Below, piece after piece: positions 7,735 to 16,709 of a stretch of 16,709 bases of DNA. The stretch is from Pigoraptor vietnamica (taxonomy: Eukaryota > Opisthokonta > Filasterea). The stretch is from the NCBI GenBank assembly GCA_943704525.1, contig CALSCQ010002984.1:1-16709 (forward strand), written 5' to 3'. The translations under genes and the position numbers were made by a program. The notes beneath the pieces were generated by a model. The model did no database searches and was not told where the DNA came from. It saw only the letters and a list, made by a program, of their open reading frames with translations. Numbering within the stretch: position 1 is the first letter of the stretch; every line of letters starts with the position of its first letter.

Positions 7735-10700
7735 TCAGGCGACGTTCGACAGGCAGCGCAAAAAGCGCACCCCCGGAAACAGTCGCCTCACAATGTCCGC
7801 GACGTACGACGGTCCCGACAGCAACCCGCCCGTCGGCGACCGCGCACCCTCCAAAAAGGCCTCGACATCGAGCACGTTCCTCGCGTACTGCGCGCTCTTC
7901 TTTGCGTCCACCAGCGACGAGCAATAGTCCGACGCTGCCTCCACGCCGCCCCGCACGCCCATGAACGCGGCGAGCGCCTTGCACGCGAGGCGGAATTCCG
8001 GACAGTACGCGCTCTTCTTGCCGAGGCCGATCATTCCCAGGAAGCCGCCGCTCTCCTTGTCCTCGCCCAGCCGCGCAACGGCCCCGCATGCCTTCGACAG
8101 CCGGTCGCTTGCGCTGCGATCTTGCGCCGCATTCTCGACGCCAGAGAGGTGCAGAAGGAGCAGCACGTACCGCCCGATGAGCAGCAGATAGGCGCACTCG
8201 CGCGGCGCAGCGCCCGCAGCGCCCTTGGGCCGTTGGGCGTCGAGCGGTGGCCGAACTTCCGCCGTCCGCACAATCCAGTTCGCAAGATCTCTCTCCAGCT
8301 GGCGAAGCGCGCCGGTCCCCGCCGCGCCCTGGCATGATTGGAGCAGTTGCAGAACATGCGCGTGCAGCACGAGGCCACACCCCTCGGCCACGCAGCTGTC
8401 GAGGAACTCCTCGTACGTGAGCTCGGGTGGCTGGAAGTTGCGCAGCACCGGCTCCCACCCGCCCAGACCAGAGTTCCCGTAGGCAGCTGCAGCAGCGGCG
8501 TCCATGCCGCGATCGAAGAACCGGAAAATGCACGCGTCGCACAGCCGTGCCACGCGCCGCACCGACGACAGCCTCGTCGAAGCGGCGAGGAAAGGGCACG
8601 TGAGCTCACCGGGCGCCTCCATTTCGACATAGCGAAGCGTCGCCGTGAAGAGCGCGTCGACAGCCGCTTCGCCTCCCTCGCACCGGTTCAAGAGCTGCAA
8701 GACGTCCCGCACGAGGGCGCCGCCAGCGTCCGCGCACGCGTCGGCCGTCACATCGTGCAGATCCGGCGAGCCCACGGCAACCGCGCCGGCGTAACGAAGC
8801 AGCTCGGTGGCGGCCGCATCGTACTGATAGGGCGCCAGGTCCGTGGCCGGCGCAAGCGTGTCGATTGCATAGCGCACGAAGGCGCGCAGCTTCTCGACCG
8901 ACGAGCGAAAGTGCGCCGCCGACTGCCACGTGCCGTGGCTGCCCACGTCCGCAGCTGCGCGGAGGAGGCGAAGGGCAGTGGCGAGGGGCGACCGCTCTTG
9001 GAAAGCCGCTGCCCCGCGTCCGCGCACCGCCGCCGACGTAGACACGGCAGTGTAGTCGGCTGGGGTCAGCGCATCCCACGAGAACGAGTGCGCGTGCTCC
9101 AGAAACCGCACGTACTCATCGCGGCAGATGGCGCGCGGTTCGGCAGCGACGCGCAGTAGGAGGAGGAGGAGGTCGCGGTAAAAGTCGGACGCAAGGGGTA
9201 CGGACAGACTGCGAGCCCAGTCGAGGGTGGGCAGCACGGCGCTCGCAAAGACGACGCTTGCACACGACGCGTTCTCCGTAACGCGCAGCAAGTCCCTCAC
9301 GAGCGTCGGCGTCGCCACAAAGGCGCGCCACGGGACCGCCACGAGGAGGCTGTCATGCAAGACCGTCAGCACGTAATCCGGTGCGTTGGGCGCCAGCGAG
9401 TGCACGTAAAAGCCGACGATGCCGTGGGCTATCGCGAGCAGGCCCGGCATCGCAGCGTGGACGGCGCTCACCGCCGCGCCAAACGCAGACGACACGCCAA
9501 TGACGGCATCCGGGTGTGCGGCGGCCGCGTCCGGAGTCCATGCGGGCTGCCCGCGTCCCTCCGACGTGAGCCACGGCGAGTACAGCCCGCATACCTGCGC
9601 CCATACGCCGTCAAAAGCGTCCTGAGCGACCTGTGCATCGTCGCGGTCCACGCTTCCCCGGCCCTCGGCAAGCTTGGAACAGAGGTATCGGAAGAGCACG
9701 CACAGCGCCGGCACGTAAGGCCCCCACGCTGCAAAGAGGGATCCAGCCGCACGGCGGCGTCCCGCGAAGAATTCGGACAACAAAGTCACCATGGCGCCTA
9801 CGTCCGGAGCGGCCGATGGCGCGACGTTTGCCGGCGACGCAGGGAGCATCGACGCCGGCACAAACGAGGCGAGGTAGTCCCACCAGCAGTCGACGGGCAC
9901 GCGACCATCCACGCATTCGCGAAGGAGGAACGAGAGCGCGTCTGCATGAAGGTCTTGGAAGGACGACAGGAGCAGGGCACGCACCATCGCTCGCTCTTCG
10001 GCGACGACAGGCGCGAGGTCTGCCGGGGGCAAAGCACCGTAGGCCCCGAGCCCCTTCACAACAGCGCCTAGGAGCTCTCTCCGGTCGCGCACGGCAGGAT
10101 TTCCCGCTGCCCAGCGCGCGAGGTCGAAGCGGGCAAGCAAAGCGGTTACAAAGCGCACGCCGTGCGAGGACCGCGAGAGGCACGCCTTAACGCGGGAGTA
10201 AAGGTCTAGCGTACGCTGCGAGCGCCACGGCTCAAACAGCGCCACCGCCAGATCCACGCGGTCCGGGTGCGCAATGAGCGCGTCGAGCAAGTTTGAGGCT
10301 TCCGCGGGCTCCGGGGCGACGTAGCGAGCGCCAATTTCGCGAACGGCGCCGTGATATAGGGAGAGGGCGGGGGGGAAGACACGCGCGCTCTCTTCGGCCG
10401 TGCTGAGAATGTGATAGAAGAGGTGCAAGGCCATGCCCCGGGCCGACTGGCGCAGCGAAGCCGCCTGTGCGCGCGGCAAGACGAGCGCACGGACAGTCCT
10501 CCTCACGCGGAGAAGGGCACGGCACACGTCCGCGGGGACCTTCTGGTCGCTCTTGATGGCGTCCTTGTAGATGCGTCGGTTGTCGGCGATGGCCTGCGCA
10601 ATGCCCTGGTGCAACTTGCGCTGACTGAACCGGAAGACGAGGCGAGCGGGACCTGCACACACGCGGTTCGCGCGCCGCTGGTCGCACGGAATGTCGAGAC

Positions 10701-13700
10701 GAAGGTCCTCGGGGACGTTGTCGTACAGCCGGCACAGTAGCTCGCCGTAGTCGGCATCGAGCGCGCAGAGCTGTGCCGCAAGGCGCGCGTGATCCTCCGC
10801 GGCCCCTGCGATCAGCTCCAGGTCGCCCCCGACGGCCTCCACGACGTACTGAGGTAGGCGAATAGAGTTGAGCAGCGCCTTGTCGACCGAAACGGACGGC
10901 GGGGACGGTGCAAAGTCCGGCGGGCCTAGCCGCGCAACCTCAAGCGAGATGCTCTTCAAGATCGACTCGCCGGTGACGAGGGGCCGGCGCGGAGTGGGCG
11001 AGGTGGACCTGGCCCCATGCCTCTGTCGGCGTCCCATCCACGCCTCTGCAGCGACGCGCATCGCGTGACGGGCGGCGTCGATGTCGACAAGGTCCCACCA
11101 CAGCGTGTCCTCGGGGTGCCCAAGGCAGTCGCCCGCAATTACGACGACCAGGCGCGCAACCTCGTACACGGCGGGGAGCGTTTCGAGCTGCGTCGTGCCG
11201 GGAGTGGCGAGGCGCGTGTCGCTGAGCCACAGTTTCATGCCGGCAAACAACGCCGCGAGGTTCTTGTCTCGCAAGGACCCTCCCGACATGGAACGCGGGC
11301 GTTCGTCCGCGCCACCAGACGCCGACATGGCGGCAAGGAGGCCGGGGCTTCCCGCGCTTGCGCGCGCAGAAGACGCGTCCGTCACTCCCGCAATCGACGA
11401 CACGACGGCGGCGGATGGCGGGCGCGCGGACCTCTCCGTATAAAACGTGGCGAGCTCGTTCAGCCTCGCGCGGAGGCGGTCGAGGAGCGGGCGCTGCTGA
11501 GGGCCAAAGAAAATTGGGCCGATGAAGCGCTCCCGAACGGGCGCACCGGCGACTTTCTCCGTGCGCGCGACGGCAAAGTACACCGAGAAGAACATCTGCC
11601 ACGCGAGGGGGAGCACGGTGCAGCCGGGCTCCAGCGAGGCCGCAAAGTCCGCCCAACGGTATATCATGAACTGCTCGACGGGGAAAGGCACGTGCAGCGC
11701 CGACGTCTTCACCAGTGTTTCGATCGACGCACCCGGCTGCCGCAAGCCCGCGTAGCCGACCTCGCGGCGGAGTTCGAGCTCCCGCCACGTTTCCATCACG
11801 AGGCACTCGAACACGAGCCACGGACGGGACGCATCGCATGAGGACGCGTACGGGTCGGCGCGTGACTGCTTGCCGTACAGCACTGACGGCTGCGTCGCAA
11901 ACGAGCGCGGCGGCGGCGTGCCCGCCATCCACGCGCGCAGTGCGCCGGCGAGACCGTGCTGGCCGCGCGCGGCCTCGGGATCGTTGTCGAAGATGCGCTT
12001 GTGTTCATCTCCGAGGTATCGCCGGACAATCGTGCGCGCGCCGTCGACCGCCGCCGCCGAGCGCATGAGCGAATTGAGGGCACGTCGGCACGGGGCGTCC
12101 TTGTGCCAGTCGGACACTGTAAAGAGCGTGCGCAACCAAAATTCAATCCACTCGATCGAGGACGGGTAGGGCTCCCCCGGACGCGCGAGGCGGCCGCCGA
12201 TCTGTGCCCGCACCATCGCAAGCAGCATGTTGACAAAGTCCGTCGGCTCCCCCTGTTCCGATGCAACGGGCGCAATCCACCGCACGAGATAGCGCAGGGG
12301 CGTCCCTGTGAGCGTCACTTCGCTGTGTAGAAGCTGCGAGACGATGCCCACAAACGCCGCATCGCCAGAGAGGTCGCGCGCATTCGTCAGGACCATTCGC
12401 GAGAGCGCGTCGACGAGCACCGTGAAGGCCGCGTCCACCCGTTCGCCCGCTACAAGCACCGACAGCATCTGCAGGCCGCGAGTGCGGAACGCAGTGTAGT
12501 CGTACCCGTACACGCTCGTCTGCAGCGCCACAAACGCCGACAGCGGAGACGCGGCCGCGCGTGCGCACAGTGCCTGGCAGGCAGAGTCCGACTCTGCAAG
12601 TGGGGCGCACTCGGCGTCGGCGCCCGTGGGGTTTGTGCGCAACGAAAGGGACATGAGAACGGTCCAGCAAAAGTCGACAAACTCGCGCTCGAGCGCGAGG
12701 CGTCCAGACACGACGTGGCCGACCATGCCCAGCTGCGACGGCACCGGAATGCCCGCCACACGCTCCTCGATCATGGCCGCGACGCGCCGGTGAAGCGTGC
12801 GCGGAAGGATCGTGCGGGCGTCCGGACGCGCGTCGGCGGCGCCAAAGTCCAGCTGTCCCAAAACGAGGCGCGCAATCTTGCAGCCGGGCGCGTCGATGGG
12901 CATGGAAAGGAGCGATCGGATGCGCTGCATGTCATCGTCCGTCGGTCGCCACCTGCGGCACATAGTTGAAGGGCGCATGCATGAGCGGACGAATGGAAGA
13001 CACCCGGATAAGCACCAGTGGAACCGCTGAAGACGCGCGGCCACACACCTCTCTATGGGAATTCCCTTCTGCTTGTCGAAGAGGTGAATGTACACCGAGC
13101 GGTGGGCGTCGTTCGCAGCAGACGCGGCGCGCTCGAGGAGGAGCGACATTGTGTGGGGATGCGCGTGGGCGATGGTGCAGAGGACATCGCGCGCCGGCGC
13201 CATGGTCAGCTCGCGTGCCGGCGACGACGAACCGTACGCCGCTGCCTCAATCTCAGAGACGATGACGGGAATCGCGGGCGAGTGGCTCGGGAGCGCGCAG
13301 CACACGTGGCCAAGGGTGGTGAGGAGGAAGAAGACGTCCGATGTCGGGCTTGTCATGAGGGCATCGTGGAAACGCTCGCGGACGGACGCGTCTGCAACGG
13401 GACGAAAGGCTAAGCAACATACGCACAGATCGCACGCACACACAAAAACACCCCATTATCTTCGACTTGCAAATGAACGCCAACTCACCGTGCGCCAGCC
13501 GTGCCGACCACGCCGAGGCCGTCTCCACCTGCATAAAGCCGGGCGGAATACCAAACTCACTCCCACTCCACCCGGTGAACATCAGAAGGAACAGCCGCCA
13601 GAGCGTCTCCTGCGACAAGCCCTCGAACGGAAGGTCGGCGAGAAACTGCCACACGCTCAGCCCACGCGCGCGCATGAATCTCAGCGCGCACCGCTCCACC

Positions 13701-15751
13701 AGAGCATCAAACTCGACCGACAGCCGCAGCGGCGTCGGCGACAGGGAAGGGTCCCAACCGGGCGGCAGGAGCGAGGAAGCCATGCGACCGCTTTCTTCCT
13801 CAGGGGCGCGCGACTCCCGGTGCTCGGCGTAACGGGCCGAAACGTAACAGAGAATCTGCGTGATGAGACGGCCCACACGCCGCAGAATCGTTTGGTGCGT
13901 CCCGGGCGGGTACCTGTCGAACGCCGCCGAGAGCTCGTTGGAGAAGTACTCCGCGAAAGCAAACAGCACGAGGAGGCGGTCGGCGGTGAGACGGGGCCCA
14001 AGCACAGACGCGCCCTCGCCGCCCTCCGTCTCAATGCCCAACACGCACCGGAAGAGGTCGCCAAACGGCAGCTGGTCGAGAATGGCGACGACATCGTCTT
14101 CAGAGGGCGCGTGCACGTTCTCCACAACGCGCGACAGCCGACGCTTGGCCGCAGCCCCCAGCGACGCCATCGACTCGGAGCGGCTGTCCAGAAACACCCA
14201 CTCATCCGATGTGCTCGACAGAGCGCGCGACAGCTCAGGGCGCGCCTTTTCCCTTTCGCCGTCGGCCATCACAGATGCGCCCGCCGCAGCCGGTGGAGGG
14301 GAAGCGGCACGTGACCGCCGCTCACCGCCGCCACCCGCCGCAATAGGGCGGAGGAGAATGTGCAGCAGCGCCCCAAAGTGGTCGACGGCGTAGTTCGTCC
14401 ACACGTCGTTGGGAAACTGCACGAGGTGCGCAGCCCACGTGCCCACGCCGGCCGGCGCCTCCAACAGATGGAGCAGGAGGAAGCGGTGGTCCTCGCTCGT
14501 CGCCACCGACAGCAGCGCCGCTGCGCAAGAGAGAATCCACTCGCGGACGGCGTGCGTGAGGGCCATGGGCTTTGGCTCCGGGAGACGCTCAAAGTGAAAG
14601 AGAACGTCAAGGTATCCGCGCAGGGTCGCGACGTCGGAATCATATTCGCGCGGGCGACGCTTCGCCTCGTCGTTCGGATCGTGTAGCGCGACGTACCCCG
14701 TCGGCATTGACCGCAGATGCTCCGAGAAAGCGCACGACGAGAAAAAGTCGTCGAGAATGAGGTCTGCCTCTGCGCGCGCAGACTCGGCGTCGTATGCGCT
14801 CAGCACTTTGCGTTCCGTCGCTTCCCTTCGCAGCCGCTCCAGTCGCCGGCGAAGTTCGTCCGCAGCCTCGCGCCGAAACACAGCAAACTCGTACTCGACG
14901 CGGTGCTTGACGTGGACGTTATCGCGACACACGCCATCGCTCACCTTGTCGTGCCGCTGCATCACCCAAGCAGCGTCCGCGGCTTCGTCGCACGATTTGT
15001 CGAGCGCACTCACGGCCGCGCGAGATGCGACGACACCCACGAGCGCCTGTCGATAGCGCTCGATCGCAGCGTACAGCTCGTTGTCCGTCTCGCGACCGTC
15101 CAACTTCCACCCCTCGTAAAAATCGACGATGAAGTCGTCGTGCGCATCCAACAGAGGATTGGAGTAGATGGCCGCAATATCCGCGGGCGCAAAAGGCATC
15201 AGGCCGCTGCCGATTGCGCGCGGAAGGGGCACCTCCATGTCCGCGATGAGATCAATGGCGGGATAGACAGACTCAAAGACAGCCTGCATGGGCGGTGCGG
15301 TCGCGACGGTCTCTGTCACGTGCGCGCGAGTGTCCGCGGCGTCGCTCTCGATCCACTGCAGCGGAGGGGCAGACGCAACCGCCGGCGCAGCCGCGCTCTC
15401 GTTCACGAGCACCAACGGAGGGGCCGTCGGCGCGAGGGATGTCTCGGAAGTCACGGCGGGCGCTTCGACTACCGGTGCCGAGACGGCGGGCTCTTCGAGA
15501 GCGTTGTCCGCATCAATGCCGCCAGTGGCATTTCCTTCCGCCGCAATCACTTCCTCGGCGACCGAGTCCACGGCCACAGCCGTCGCAACAGGTGTCGCAT
15601 TCTCTGCCGTTTCCGCAGTGGCGCCATTCGTCGCTGGCACAACGACAGGGTCAGAAGCGGAGGGGATCGGCGCAATGGACGGCTGCGATGCGCTCTGTTT
15701 AGCCTGCGCCTTCTTTGTCTTGGCTTTCCTGCGAGGCTGTACCGCTTCCAT
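7735..15751 (-). CDS. EPG5: EPG5 orthologue (ectopic P-granules protein 5), autophagosome-lysosome tether
   Basis: In animals EPG5 is a Rab7 effector that tethers autophagosomes to late endosomes and lysosomes by binding LC3 and SNAREs. Exons (minus): 15751..13489, 13391..13049, 12952..7735, giving 2607 aa (human about 2579). The match to human EPG5, as I recall it, runs end to end: start MEAVQPRRKAKTKKAQ; EDDVVAILDQLPFGDLF (about 551-567); LPFEGLSQETLWRLFLLM before intron 1; FMIYRWADFA (about 1304); MKLWLSDTRL (about 1444); PPELTYEEFLDSC (about 2380); GFLGMIGLGKKS (about 2507); end LFPGVRFL. Residues 20-130 are an Ala/Val/Glu-rich, probably disordered tail. DEWVFLD at 516-522 has the WxxL form of an LC3-interacting region, just before EDDVV as in human. 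ATG 15751 lies in GTCGCCATGG, a strong start context. Intron 2 is 96 nt and stop-free, but homology shows it should be removed. Intron 1 has two in-phase acceptors; the pyrimidine-rich one was chosen. Confidence 0.95.
12953..13048 (-). other. Stop-free 96-nt intron 2 of EPG5
   Basis: GTGTGT donor at 13048 and CCGCAG acceptor ending at 12953, phase 2. The length is a multiple of three and there is no in-frame stop, so the sequence reads as one frame through it. The 32 residues it would encode are Cys-rich and lack any EPG5 counterpart. Removing them joins ...IPIER to WRPTDDD, which matches the LWQPS region recalled from human EPG5. Confidence 0.85.
13392..13488 (-). other. Intron 1 of EPG5
   Basis: 97 nt, donor GTGAGT at 13488 and acceptor TTGCAG ending at 13392, phase 1. 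A second acceptor TTAG ending at 13410 is in the same phase and would add six residues. Reading through shifts the frame, which divides the gene into two overlapping open frames. Confidence 0.85.
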
Positions 15752-16405
15752 GGCGACGAAGGGCACGCGCCGGGGTCCGCGGTTACGCGCGCGAATGAAC
15801 TACCACTCGGCAAGCTAGTCACCCGCGCACACCATTTGCCGTGACACAAAAAATATGGCGGGTGGATTCACGCGGGAAGGCTATTCGAAGAAGGCCAACA
15901 TGCGACCGACTCATACGAGCAGTCCGCTACAACAGCTCACGAGGGAGTGAAGTGGGGTAAAGAGAGAGACGATGGGACGTAACGAAGGTAAAATCGGCGG
16001 CTAACTCTAGGAAAAAATGGAGGCCAGCCAAAAGCGCGAACAAAAAGGGACCACCACGTCATAGGGTCACGTGAATTAAATTCCACCCCGGATGAAAGAA
16101 CGAACATTACTGTGTTTCATTGGTGCGCATGAGTCACTTGATCCGGGGTGGAAAACAGCCAAACCCATGCCAAAACAAACGTCAGTGCAACAACCGCAAG
16201 GAGATTTCTTCGCAGACCGATACTTCACGCTATTTACAAACGCTTCCCTGAGTAACCCGCTCCCTCACATTGTCGTTCGCGTTGTTCGCGGCTTTCATAC
16301 TTCGTCCCTCGGTCTCGTCGCGCACGCCCCGTGCGTGAGTTCGCGGGCTGAGCGATCCCAACCTCCTTGTCTGTGGTCGAGGGCCATCGCCAGCCACTCG
16401 GCACT
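15752..16405. promoter_or_regulatory. Shared intergenic promoter region, EPG5 (-) / CRAL-TRIO gene (+)
   Basis: 654 bp between divergent starts. Visible elements: AATATGGCGGG at about 15852, resembling a YY1-type word; CCACGTCAT at 16054-16062, resembling a CRE/ATF half-site; the palindrome TCACGTGA at 16067-16074; an ATTGG (CCAAT, minus) at 16119-16123; and an inverted repeat (separate entry). The element names rest on similarity to known motifs only. Open frames in this stretch have no protein-like content. Confidence 0.6.
16081..16153. repeat. Imperfect inverted repeat in EPG5/CRAL-TRIO promoter
   Basis: TTCCACCCCGGATGAA at 16081-16096 and TTGATCCGGGGTGGAA at 16138-16153 are reverse complements over 15 of 16 bases, including a perfect outer 13 bp, with a 41-bp loop. 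It lies 7 bp downstream of the TCACGTGA palindrome and its loop contains the ATTGG box. It could be a paired binding site, a cruciform, or a hairpin if transcribed. Confidence 0.85.
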
Positions 16406-16624
16406 ATGGACGCTGCGAGGGCATCCCCAGTGCCGGGCGCGAGCGCCAGCACTGCGCTGACGGCGCAGGAGGCTGCGGCCATTGCCGAGATGCGGCGTCG
16501 TTTGGTAGAGAGCGGCCTCTCGCAGTCGCGTATTGGCGACGACGCGCACCTGCAGCGCTTTCTCATGTCGCGCAAGTTCGACATTGGCCGCGCGGTTGAT
16601 CTGTACAAGAATTACACGGATCAG
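16406..16624 (+). CDS. CRAL-TRIO / Sec14-like protein, first exon (partial)
   Basis: 73 codons from ATG 16406 to a GTGTGC donor at 16625, phase 0. After a 20-residue Ala/Ser/Pro-rich leader comes a helical segment (EAAAIAEMRRRLVESG) and then LQRFLMSRKFDIGRAVDLYK, the typical CRAL-TRIO N-terminal helix signature (L-x-R-F-L-x-x-R-K-F-D near its end). This family binds small lipids such as phosphatidylinositol or tocopherol and moves them between membranes. The lipid-binding domain would be in later exons outside the window, so the subfamily (Sec14, TTP-like or a phosphatase fusion) cannot be decided. The gene is head-to-head with EPG5. Confidence 0.82.
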
Positions 16625-16709
16625 GTGTGCGCGCGTGTATGTGTGTGTGTGTGCGTGTATGTGTGTGCGTGTATGCGTGTTTGTGTGTGTGTGTGTGTGT
16701 GTGTGGGGG
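16625..16709. repeat. TG-rich microsatellite at the right edge
   Basis: TG/CG-rich array becoming (TG)n and ending in a short G run, inside intron 1 of the CRAL-TRIO gene and directly abutting its donor. It continues past the edge; the final G run may be a sequencing or assembly edge effect. Confidence 0.95.

Noticed and set aside
7727-8599. 290-aa minus-strand frame overlapping the EPG5 3' end in a second frame
   Set aside because: EPG5 homology (PPELTYEEF, GLGKKS) lies in the other frame; this one is Arg/Gly/Cys-rich noise.
13088-14314. 408-aa plus-strand open frame antisense to EPG5
   Set aside because: Arg-rich shadow frame of a GC-rich gene whose minus-strand reading matches EPG5 throughout.
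15752-15766. EPG5 frame start at an upstream GTG
   Set aside because: Nuclear genes start at ATG; ATG 15751 has a strong context and aligns with the animal EPG5 start.
16092-16608. Open frames on both strands over the EPG5/CRAL-TRIO promoter and exon 1
   Set aside because: No protein-like content; the plus-strand frame from 16406 with a CRAL-TRIO signature explains the coding signal.

Overview
The window is nuclear DNA from a eukaryote. It has GT...AG spliceosomal introns of about 80-260 bp, GC-rich coding sequence, long (CA)n/(TG)n microsatellites inside introns, and proteins of purely eukaryotic families. Three genes hint at the organism. The oxidosqualene cyclase has the lanosterol-type active-site residues (T364, C431, V435). 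An NME5-type kinase with a C-terminal Dpy-30 motif points to a cilium or flagellum. A full-length EPG5 autophagy tether is known from animals and some protists but not from budding yeast. A flagellated protist on the animal/fungal side of the tree is the best inference; the species is not identified.

Six protein-coding genes alternate strictly in orientation (-,+,-,+,-,+), so there are three head-to-head pairs with short shared promoters and two tail-to-tail junctions. From left to right: (1) ING3-like chromatin reader, minus, 5' part only, three exons 720..178, running off the left edge inside an intron that holds a (TG)n tract on its coding strand. (2) NME5-like protein, plus, two exons 1228..2053. 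(3) Lanosterol synthase, minus, 14 exons 6166..2253, 712 aa as assembled here. (4) An unrecognised secreted or ER-luminal Cys-containing protein, plus, single exon 6598..7500. (5) EPG5 orthologue, minus, three exons 15751..7735, 2607 aa. (6) CRAL-TRIO/Sec14-like protein, plus, first exon only 16406..16624, running off the right edge in another (TG)n intron.

The genes do not form a pathway or operon. They cover chromatin, cilium, sterol synthesis, secretion, autophagy and lipid transfer. What links them is layout: each of the three head-to-head promoters carries a palindromic CACGTG E-box, three of the copies as TCACGTGA, and CCAAT boxes occur in all three intergenic stretches. Both window ends lie in dinucleotide repeats, as expected if a contig broke there.

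Points most worth a second look: a duplicated 3' splice region in the sterol cyclase that would add 22 in-frame residues next to the active-site Cys segment; loss of the Glu in its DCTAE motif (DCTAL); a stop-free 96-nt intron in EPG5; a WxxL LC3-interacting motif in EPG5 at the same place as in the human protein; an imperfect 16-nt inverted repeat in the EPG5/CRAL-TRIO promoter; and the unknown secreted protein. No tRNA, rRNA, CRISPR array, transposon or prokaryotic feature was seen.
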